Both the position numbers and the translations under genes were made by a program. Shown here piece by piece: positions 1 through 5,629 of a stretch of DNA of 6,083 nt. Origin of the DNA: Burkholderiales bacterium (GTDB lineage: Bacteria; Actinomycetota; Thermoleophilia; Gaiellales; Gaiellaceae); NCBI GenBank assembly GCA_025935595.1, contig JAICUZ010000167.1:1-6083 (forward strand). Direction: 5' to 3'. Position 1 is the first letter of the stretch. Every line of letters starts with the position of its first letter. Under the pieces are notes generated by a model. The model made no database searches. It was given only the letters and a program-made list of their open reading frames with translations, and had not been told where the DNA came from.

Positions 1-209
1 AACGTCGCGTGCCCTTCGAGCACGATGTAGAGCTCTTCCTGACCGGACCCGGTCTCGTCGTGGTCGTTGATCAAGATGCCCTCGTCGTTCGGGACGAACG
101 CGTTCAGTCCGAACGCCTGAAGCCCGAGGTGCTCACGGGCGGGAATCATCCGGCCGCGCCGCTCGATGTCGTCAAGGCGCGCGACCTGCCACTTCTGGGT
201 GTCGTCCAT
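1..209 (-). CDS. Cupin domain protein, N-terminal part (runs off left edge)
   Basis: The first 69 codons of a gene that continues past the left edge. The start is the ATG at 207-209, preceded by a GGAGGC ribosome site six bases upstream. The peptide opens MDDTQKWQVARLDDIERRGR and continues with a G-L-Q-A-F-G-L-N-A-F stretch. It then shows cupin motif 1: an H-D-E at residues 50-52, a G-Q-E-E ending at Glu59, then L-Y-I-V-L-E-G at 60-66, which fits the E-x6-G half of the motif. The classical HxH appears as His50-x-Glu52, so metal binding may differ from textbook cupins or be absent. Small one-domain cupins of this type are common in actinobacteria and mostly uncharacterised. No substrate can be inferred. 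It lies 86 bases downstream of tdk on the same strand and may have its own promoter. The family call is secure; the function is unknown. Confidence 0.85.
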   Translation of the reverse strand, partial: MDDTQKWQVARLDDIERRGRMIPAREHLGLQAFGLNAFVPNDEGILINDHDETGSGQEELYIVLEGHAT

Positions 210-215
210 CTCGTC

Positions 216-221
216 GCCTCC
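216..221 (-). promoter_or_regulatory. Ribosome binding site of the cupin gene
   Basis: GGAGGC on the minus strand, six bases before the ATG at 207-209. It is close to the anti-Shine-Dalgarno consensus at normal spacing and fixes the cupin start. Confidence 0.75.
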
Positions 222-242
222 GTCGTCCGCGGGTACGCCCGC

Positions 243-248
243 AGACTA
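243..248 (-). promoter_or_regulatory. Possible -10 element for the cupin gene
   Basis: TAGTCT on the minus strand fits the actinobacterial TANNNT -10 pattern and sits in an A/T-rich patch (the plus strand reads actaaa) within otherwise very GC-rich DNA. Initiation about seven bases downstream would give a leader of about 27 bases containing the GGAGGC site. No convincing -35 box lies 16-19 bases upstream. The same hexamer lies before the asparaginase start. Tentative. Confidence 0.3.
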
Positions 249-273
249 AAGGGCGGCGAACCTAGCGGCCGAG

Positions 274-295
274 GCTGACCCCGCGCCTGCCGCGG

Positions 296-300
<5 letters not shown>
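274..300 (-). terminator. Hairpin at the end of tdk, possible weak terminator
   Basis: An inverted repeat, GCTGACC at 274-280 and GGTCAGC at 294-300, gives a 7-bp stem. Three further G-C pairs can form after a two-base bulge, with a loop of about five bases. The right arm contains the tdk stop codon (296-298). No T-run follows on the minus strand, so a classical intrinsic terminator is not supported. It could instead stabilise the 3' end or be chance. Confidence 0.3.
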
Positions 301-925
<625 letters not shown>

Positions 926-933
926 TACTCAGG

Positions 934-938
934 CCTCC
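934..938 (-). promoter_or_regulatory. Ribosome binding site deciding the tdk start
   Basis: GGAGG on the minus strand, eight bases before the GTG at 923-925 and 20 bases before the alternative ATG at 911-913. The spacing favours the GTG start. Confidence 0.7.
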
Positions 939-957
939 AGACGAACACCCGCGAAGG

Positions 958-1785
958 TCATTTGAGAAGCCTGGACAGCCGCCGGTCCTTCAAGACGCGC
1001 CCCCCGGTCTGGCACTGCGGGCAGTAGTAGATGGTGTGCTCCTCGAAGTCGACGCGCGCGATCGGCGTGCCGCAGCGCTCGCACGGGCGGCCGAGCTTGT
1101 CGTGGACGCGATACGTCTTCTCGTCGTTCGCGCCGGCGAGCCGCAGCTCGAGGCCGCGGTCCATCTCCGACCGGATCGCGGTGGTGAGCTGTTCGAGCGC
1201 GTCGGCGTCGACCTGGCTCGACAAGGTGTAGGGCGATAGCTGTGCGACCCAGAGAATCTCGTTCGCCCACGCGCGGCCGATGCCCGCGATCAGTCGCTGG
1301 TCGCGCAAGAGCGAGTGCAGGCGGCGCGAGTCGGAGGCGAGGATGCGCGCCATGTCGTCTGCCTCCAGCGTGTTTGCCTCCGGGCCGAGATGCGCGAGCT
1401 CGGCCTGCGCAGCCTCCGGGCGCAACAGCCACACGCCGGCGCGCTTCTTCGACCCGGCCTCGGTCAGCTGTAGCTCGCCGCCGTCGACGAACCGCAGCCT
1501 GAACACCGGGGTCTTCGCGCCCTTGCCGCCCTTCGGCACGTACTTCAGCCGACCCGCGCTCATCAGGTGCACGAGGACGACCAGCTCGCCGTCGTCGGTC
1601 GGAAGCAGGAACCGCTTCGCGCGGCGCTCGACGCCACGCAGCCCCTCCCCCTCGAGCGCCTTCAACGGCGGATCGAACGTCTTCAGCGTGGCGATGTGGG
1701 CGGGACCCGCCTGCTCGATCGGCGACCGCTTGACCAGCGGATCGAGCTGACGGCGCCACGCTTCGACCTCTGGGAGCTCGGGCAC
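958..1785 (-). CDS. Fpg/Nei-family DNA glycosylase (MutM-like, divergent subgroup)
   Basis: A bifunctional base-excision repair enzyme: it removes oxidised bases such as 8-oxoguanine or formamidopyrimidines and cuts at the abasic site. It has 275 residues, normal for the family. The N-terminus is P-E-L-P-E-V-E, with the catalytic proline (residue 2 before Met removal) and Glu3. Lys57 in R-R-A-K-R-F matches the conserved DNA-binding lysine. The C-terminal zinc finger is C235-x2-C238-x16-C255-x2-C258, followed by the conserved Q-T-G-G-R and D-R-R-L-S-R-L-L-K end. The middle is atypical: H-L-M-S-A-G-R-L at 73-80 where canonical enzymes have H-L-G-M-T-G-R-L, and G-I-G-R at 168-171 where they have G-x-G-N. 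It is therefore probably a paralogue rather than the housekeeping MutM, and the lesion specificity is unknown. The start is GTG at 1783-1785 with GGAG nine bases upstream. It is divergent from the asparaginase gene, 20 bases apart, and likely heads the operon with tdk. Confidence 0.93.
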   Translation of the reverse strand: MPELPEVEAWRRQLDPLVKRSPIEQAGPAHIATLKTFDPPLKALEGEGLRGVERRAKRFLLPTDDGELVVLVHLMSAGRLKYVPKGGKGAKTPVFRLRFVDGGELQLTEAGSKKRAGVWLLRPEAAQAELAHLGPEANTLEADDMARILASDSRRLHSLLRDQRLIAGIGRAWANEILWVAQLSPYTLSSQVDADALEQLTTAIRSEMDRGLELRLAGANDEKTYRVHDKLGRPCERCGTPIARVDFEEHTIYYCPQCQTGGRVLKDRRLSRLLK

Positions 1786-1790
1786 CTGAG

Positions 1791-1796
1791 TAGTCT
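1791..1796 (+). promoter_or_regulatory. Candidate -10 element for a leaderless asparaginase mRNA
   Basis: TAGTCT fits TANNNT. Counting seven bases from its last T gives initiation near 1803, about three bases before the GTG start at 1806. No Shine-Dalgarno site precedes that start, as expected for a leaderless message. The hexamer shares two bases with the GGAG ribosome site of the divergent glycosylase gene (1795-1798). No -35 box is evident. Confidence 0.4.
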
Positions 1797-1798
1797 CC
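1795..1798 (-). promoter_or_regulatory. Ribosome binding site of the glycosylase gene
   Basis: GGAG on the minus strand, nine bases before the GTG at 1783-1785. It supports this start and overlaps the candidate -10 hexamer of the divergent asparaginase gene. Confidence 0.55.
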
Positions 1799-1805
1799 GG
1801 CGTCG

Positions 1806-2612
1806 GTGGACGCGATCAGGGTAACCGTGCAGCGAGGAGGTGTGGTCGAGGCCGTCCACCGCGTGCACGTGCGCTCCACCGCCGGCGACACCTACGGCGA
1901 CGATCTCCACTGCTTCTTCCGCTCGTCGCTCAAGCCGGTACAGGCGATCCCCCTCCTCGAAGGCTACGACGATCTCGACGACGACGAGCTCGCGATCGCG
2001 AGCGCCTCGCACCAGGCGGAGCCCCCGCAGCTCGACGCGGTACGCAAGCTGCTCGCCCGGGCCGGGGCGACCGTCGACGACCTCGAGAACGGCCTGCAGG
2101 ACGGGCGGCCGGACGGGAAGCTCGGCCACAACTGTTCCGGCAAGCACGCCGGCATGCTCGCCGCGTGCCGCGCACACGGTTGGCCGCTTCACCCGTACCG
2201 CTCGCCCGAGCACCCGCTGCAGCAGCGTGTCGCGGCGCTCGTCGGCGACGCCGAGATCGGTATCGACGGCTGCGGCGTGCCGACCTTCGCGCTTCCGCTC
2301 TCACGGATGTGCGACGTGTTCATGCAGACGCCGGAGCGCATCCGCGCCGCGATGGTGGCGTGGCCCGAGCTGGTCGGCGGCATCGGATCGGCGGACACGG
2401 AGCTGATGCGTGCATGTCCGGGCTGGTTCGCGAAGGGAGGCGCCGAAGGGTTGTTCTGCGTGTCGGACGGAACGAATGCGTGGGCCTTCAAGGTCGAGGA
2501 CGGCGCGTCCCGCGGGTTGCGGCCGGCACTCGCGCAGGTCTTGGGCGTCGACGAGTTCCGTGAGGTCGATGTCCGCAACAGTCGCGGCGAAGTCGTAGGC
2601 TCGATCTCGTGA
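1806..2612 (+). CDS. Asparaginase II family protein (zinc, class 3 type)
   Basis: Predicted to hydrolyse L-asparagine or a related amide to aspartate and ammonia. It matches the asparaginase II family represented by Rhizobium etli ReAV, not the E. coli AnsA/AnsB fold. The SxxK motif is S-S-L-K at 40-43; a second conserved serine lies in A-S-A-S-H at 65-69; H-N-C-S-G-K-H at 108-114 and D-G-C-G at 154-157 supply Cys110, Lys113 and Cys156, equivalent to the ReAV zinc ligands Cys135, Lys138 and Cys189. K-G-G-A-E-G at 210-215 is also conserved. At 268 residues it is shorter than the usual 330 or so, through compact loops rather than a missing end, since the N-terminal R-G-G and C-terminal R-N-S-R-G are both present. 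GTG at 1806 is the only possible upstream start: an in-frame TAG lies at 1791-1793, and later GTGs would damage the first strand. The stop overlaps the next gene by four bases. Substrate may differ from asparagine. Confidence 0.88.
   Translation: MDAIRVTVQRGGVVEAVHRVHVRSTAGDTYGDDLHCFFRSSLKPVQAIPLLEGYDDLDDDELAIASASHQAEPPQLDAVRKLLARAGATVDDLENGLQDGRPDGKLGHNCSGKHAGMLAACRAHGWPLHPYRSPEHPLQQRVAALVGDAEIGIDGCGVPTFALPLSRMCDVFMQTPERIRAAMVAWPELVGGIGSADTELMRACPGWFAKGGAEGLFCVSDGTNAWAFKVEDGASRGLRPALAQVLGVDEFREVDVRNSRGEVVGSIS
1818..1823 (-). promoter_or_regulatory. Possible -10 element for the glycosylase gene
   Basis: TACCCT on the minus strand fits TANNNT and lies inside the first codons of the asparaginase gene. 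Initiation near 1811 would leave a leader of about 26 bases containing the GGAG site. No clear -35 is visible. Tentative. Confidence 0.28.
2596..2601 (+). promoter_or_regulatory. Candidate internal -10 element before the M55 peptidase gene
   Basis: TAGGCT fits TANNNT and ends seven bases before the GTG at 2609, so initiation would fall at 2608, essentially on the start codon. It is inside the asparaginase coding region. The gene could also be translated from read-through by coupling at the GTGA overlap, so the promoter is a hypothesis. Confidence 0.3.
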
Positions 2613-3418
2613 AGGTCTTCATCGTCAGCGACATGGAAGGCGTCGCCGGGATCACGAAGTGGCAGCAGACGTCGGGCGGCCACGCCATGTACGAGGAGGG
2701 ACGGCGTCTCTACACCGGCGAGATCAACGCGGCAGTGCGCGGCGCGAAGGGGGCGGGCGCGACGGAGATCGTCGTCATGGACTGCCACGGCGCGGGAGAA
2801 GGCTGGACGTTCAACTCGCTGATCCCGGAGGAGCTCGACCCCGCGTGCGAGTTCGTCGTCCAGAACGAGTGGACCGAGTACACGGCGTTCCTGGAGACCG
2901 GCGTGGACGCGGCGCTGTTCGTGGGCATGCACGCCATGGCCGGAACGCGCGACGGCGTCCTGGCCCATACGGTCAGCGGCTCGTCGTGGTGGCGGCTCCG
3001 GTTCAACGGCGTCGAAGTCGGCGAGACCGGGATCAATGCAGCGCTGTGCGGGGCCTGGGGCTGCCCGGTCCTGCTCGTCACCGGCGACGAGGCGTCCTGC
3101 CGCGAGGGAAGCGCGCTGCTCGGCGCCGGCCTGACCACTGTCGCCGTGAAGAAGGGCGTCGGCCGTTTCAGTGCACGGCAGTTCCCCGCGCCGAAGGCGC
3201 GAGAGCTCGTCGAGGACGGCGCGCGGCGCGCGCTCGGCGACCTGAAGGCGGTCGCGCCGTACGACCCCGGGAAGCCGTGCGAGATCACCGTCGACTTCAA
3301 CACGTCCGACCACGTCGAGCGCTACCGCTTCCGGCCGGGCGTCGAGATCACCGAGCCGCGCCAGATCGTCTCCCGCGCAGACGACTGGTGGACTGCGTGG
3401 AAGCAGTTCTTCTTCTGA
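2609..3418 (+). CDS. M55 family D-aminopeptidase (DppA-like)
   Basis: A zinc peptidase of the DppA family that releases N-terminal D-amino acids, classically D-Ala, from short peptides. The best-studied member, Bacillus subtilis DppA, forms a self-compartmentalising decamer. At 269 residues it is of normal length. The di-zinc ligands align: Asp8 and Glu10 in V-S-D-M-E-G, His60 in D-C-H-G, His108 in G-M-H-A-M-A-G and Glu139 in V-G-E-T-G-I-N. His120 in L-A-H-T aligns with the family active-site position 115 of DppA. There is no signal peptide, so it is cytoplasmic. The start is GTG at 2609, overlapping the asparaginase stop as GTGA, with no Shine-Dalgarno site; this implies coupling or a leaderless transcript. 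The esterase gene follows after six bases. The context suggests use of D-amino-acid peptides, for example cell-wall fragments, but this is inference. No dpp transporter genes are adjacent, so I do not use the dppA symbol. Confidence 0.93.
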   Translation: MKVFIVSDMEGVAGITKWQQTSGGHAMYEEGRRLYTGEINAAVRGAKGAGATEIVVMDCHGAGEGWTFNSLIPEELDPACEFVVQNEWTEYTAFLETGVDAALFVGMHAMAGTRDGVLAHTVSGSSWWRLRFNGVEVGETGINAALCGAWGCPVLLVTGDEASCREGSALLGAGLTTVAVKKGVGRFSARQFPAPKARELVEDGARRALGDLKAVAPYDPGKPCEITVDFNTSDHVERYRFRPGVEITEPRQIVSRADDWWTAWKQFFF

Positions 3419-3424
3419 CGGTCG

Positions 3425-3982
3425 ATGCCGATCGTCGTCGCCTGCCTCGGTGACTCGATCACCGAGGGCTCGCCCTACTGGGACTCCCGGCGCGGAGCCG
3501 GCGACCCCGAGGGGCAGTGGGAGCACTGGGCGGGTCTGCTCCATCCCGAGCTCGAGCTCCGCAACTTCGGGATCTGGGGCGAGCGCACCGACGAGATCGC
3601 CGCTCGCTTCGACCGCGCGGTCGAAGGCGCCGACGTGCTGATCGTGCAGGGAGGGATCAACGACATCGCGCAGGGCCGCGCGATCGAGTCCGCGGCCGCG
3701 AACCTGCAAGCCATGGTCGAGCGCGGGCTCGCGCGCGGACTGCGTGTTGCCGCCTGCGACGTTCTGCCGTGGAACGGCGGCTGGCCGGCGAAAGAGAAGC
3801 TGATCCGCGGCCTGAACGAGCTGATCCACGAGCTCGAGGTGCCGGTGCTTCCGTTCCACGACACGCTCGAGGACCCGAGCGCGCCCGGGCGCATGAAGCT
3901 CGAGTGGTGCAACGAAGACGGCGACCATCCCTCGGTCGCCGGGTACCGCCGCCTCGGCGAGCTCGCGTTCCGCCTCCCGTAA
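3425..3982 (+). CDS. SGNH/GDSL hydrolase, small cytoplasmic esterase
   Basis: A serine hydrolase of 185 residues, short but complete for the family. All four blocks are present: block I L-G-D-S-I-T with nucleophile Ser11, block II N-F-G-I-W-G-E-R-T with oxyanion Gly at 49 or 52, block III G-G-I-N-D with Asn79, and block V D-G-D-H-P with Asp165 and His168 of the DxxH pair. No signal peptide or membrane segment is visible. Family members cleave acyl esters, acetylated sugars or thioesters, and the sequence does not choose among these. It starts six bases after the peptidase stop in the same phase and lacks a Shine-Dalgarno site, so it is most likely translated by re-initiation in the same operon. 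Its TAA stop contributes the first bases of the TAACCT hexamer in front of the ABC-F gene. Confidence 0.92.
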   Translation: MPIVVACLGDSITEGSPYWDSRRGAGDPEGQWEHWAGLLHPELELRNFGIWGERTDEIAARFDRAVEGADVLIVQGGINDIAQGRAIESAAANLQAMVERGLARGLRVAACDVLPWNGGWPAKEKLIRGLNELIHELEVPVLPFHDTLEDPSAPGRMKLEWCNEDGDHPSVAGYRRLGELAFRLP

Positions 3983-3985
3983 CCT
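3980..3985 (+). promoter_or_regulatory. Candidate -10 element for a leaderless ABC-F mRNA
   Basis: TAACCT fits TANNNT. Its first three bases are the stop codon of the preceding esterase gene. Counting seven bases from the last T places initiation exactly on the A of the ATG at 3992. There is no Shine-Dalgarno sequence upstream and no recognisable -35. Confidence 0.42.
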
Positions 3986-3991
3986 GCGCGC

Positions 3992-5620
3992 ATGGCCCTG
4001 ATCGCCGCGCGCGGCATCGGCAAGAGCTTCGGCTCGCGCTCGATCCTCCACGGGCTCGACTTCGACGTCGAGGCGGGCGCCCGCCTGGGCGTCATCGGCC
4101 CGAACGGCGGCGGCAAGTCCACGCTGCTCCGAATCCTCGCGGGCGAAGAGGTCGCCGACACCGGCGAGGTGACGCAGCGGCGCGGCCTCGTCGTCGCGTT
4201 CCTGCCGCAGCAGCCCGAGGGCGATGCGCGTCCTGCGGCAGCGACGCTCCGCGACGCGCGACCCGACCTCGCCGAGCTCGAGCACGAGCTTGCGCAGATC
4301 GAGCGGCAGCTCGGCGAGCAGGGTGACGACCTCGATCGGATCGCGCGCCTCCTGCGCCGACAGGAGGACGTGCTCACCCGCTGGACGAGCGCCGGCGGCT
4401 CGGGCTTCGAAGGACGGGCGCGGGCGCTGCTCGCCGACGTCGGTCTCGACGACGAGGATCTGGCGAAGCCGACCCGCGTCCTTTCCGGTGGCCAGCGCAA
4501 GCTCGTCGGCCTTGCCGCGTGCCTCTTGCGCGACCCCGACGTGCTGCTGCTCGACGAGCCGGAGGCGCACCTCGACGTCGAGGCACGCGAGCGTCTCGAG
4601 GACTTGATGAGGACGTTCGACGGTGCCGTCGTCGCCGTGTCGCACGACCGCTACTTGCTCGACGAGACCGTGACCGAGATCGCCGAGCTCACCGGCGGGG
4701 CGATCCGCATGTGGCGCGGTAACTACTCGGCGTACACGATCGCGCGCGAGCTCGAGCTGCAGCGGCAGCAACAGCTGTACGTGACGCAACAGAAGGAGAT
4801 CGCACGCCTCGAGGAGGCGATCCGGCGGTTCGAGGACTGGGCTCGCCGCGTGGTCGACGAGCGTCACATCAAGCAGGCGCGCAACAAGCAGCGGCAGATC
4901 GACCGCATGGAGAAGATCGACCGGCCGGTGCTCGAGCGGCGGAAGATCGCGCTCGAGCTGCGGCCGCACGTCCGCGGCGGTGAACGCGTCGTCGAGCTCG
5001 ATGGTGTCGGCGTCGCGTTCGGCGGGGCGCAGATCCTCGACGGCGTCGATCTGACCGTGCTGCGCGGTGAGCGCGTCGGCGTCGTCGGCGAGAACGGTGC
5101 CGGCAAGTCGGTTCTGCTGCGGCTGCTCGGCGGTGAGCTCGAGCCGGACGACGGCGAGCGCAAGGCCGGCCCGTCGATCCGCTTCGGCCGGCTCGCGCAG
5201 GATCGGCGGCCCGACGACCCCAAGGCGACGCCGCTCGACCTCGTGCGCCGCACGGCGCCGATCTCCGAAGGCGAAGCAGTCTCGCGGCTGATGAAGTTCC
5301 TGTTCGGCTACGAGCAGGTGCGCCGCCCGCTCGACTCGCTCTCGGGGGGCGAGTGGACGAGGCTGCAGCTCCTGCTGCTGATGCTGGAAGGTGCGAACTG
5401 CCTCCTGCTCGACGAGCCGACGAACCATCTCGACATCGAATCCGTCGAGATGCTCGAGAGCGCGCTCGAGACCTTCCAGGGGACGGCGATCTTCGTCTCG
5501 CACGACCGCTACTTCCTCGACCGGATCGCCGATCGCATTCTCGAGGTCTCGGACGGGCACGTGCGCTCGTACGAGGGCGGCTGGTCGACGTGGCGCGAGC
5601 GCCACGCGGTCACCGCGTAG
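3992..5620 (+). CDS. ABC-F family ATPase (ribosome-associated)
   Basis: A 542-residue protein with two ATP-binding cassettes and no membrane segment, the ABC-F layout of factors that bind the ribosomal E site to relieve stalled translation or protect against antibiotics. Cassette 1: Walker A G-P-N-G-G-G-K-S-T at 36-44, signature L-S-G-G-Q at 164-168, Walker B ending D-E-P-E-A-H-L-D at 188-195, H-switch His218. Cassette 2: Walker A G-E-N-G-A-G-K-S-V at 366-374, signature L-S-G-G-E at 450-454, D-E-P-T-N-H-L-D at 474-481, His504. Between them (about 240-310) is a charged helical linker rich in Gln, Arg and Glu, as expected for the segment reaching the P-site tRNA. A heptad-like helix at about 90-125 may be a short arm. 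The first cassette departs from the usual D-E-P-T-N-H-L-D. It is not EttA by motif, and I cannot say whether it is a resistance or a housekeeping factor. It ends three bases from the convergent PAS gene. Confidence 0.94.
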   Translation: MALIAARGIGKSFGSRSILHGLDFDVEAGARLGVIGPNGGGKSTLLRILAGEEVADTGEVTQRRGLVVAFLPQQPEGDARPAAATLRDARPDLAELEHELAQIERQLGEQGDDLDRIARLLRRQEDVLTRWTSAGGSGFEGRARALLADVGLDDEDLAKPTRVLSGGQRKLVGLAACLLRDPDVLLLDEPEAHLDVEARERLEDLMRTFDGAVVAVSHDRYLLDETVTEIAELTGGAIRMWRGNYSAYTIARELELQRQQQLYVTQQKEIARLEEAIRRFEDWARRVVDERHIKQARNKQRQIDRMEKIDRPVLERRKIALELRPHVRGGERVVELDGVGVAFGGAQILDGVDLTVLRGERVGVVGENGAGKSVLLRLLGGELEPDDGERKAGPSIRFGRLAQDRRPDDPKATPLDLVRRTAPISEGEAVSRLMKFLFGYEQVRRPLDSLSGGEWTRLQLLLLMLEGANCLLLDEPTNHLDIESVEMLESALETFQGTAIFVSHDRYFLDRIADRILEVSDGHVRSYEGGWSTWRERHAVTA

Positions 5621-5629
5621 CGCCTACGC
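5615..5629. terminator. Symmetric hairpin at the convergent stop codons
   Basis: GCGTAG at 5615-5620, a three-base CGC loop, then CTACGC at 5624-5629 form a perfect 6-bp inverted repeat. Each arm contains the TAG stop of one of the two facing genes. No T-run follows on either strand, so bidirectional termination is only possible, not shown. Confidence 0.35.

Noticed and set aside
9..278. An 89-codon plus-strand frame at the left edge.
   Set aside because: The opposite strand encodes a recognisable cupin N-terminus with a good ribosome site; the plus-strand frame has no motif.
929..1891. A 320-codon minus-strand frame covering the glycosylase gene in another phase.
   Set aside because: It is Arg/Ala-rich and motif-free; the overlapping 275-residue frame is the real glycosylase.
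2189..5605. An open frame of 1138 codons on the minus strand opposite the asparaginase, peptidase, esterase and ABC-F genes.
   Set aside because: It lies codon-on-codon against three real genes and is open only because those genes avoid TTA, CTA and TCA. Its translation is low-complexity (Arg, Asp, Val, Ala, Leu) with no recognisable domain, while the plus-strand genes carry full catalytic motifs.
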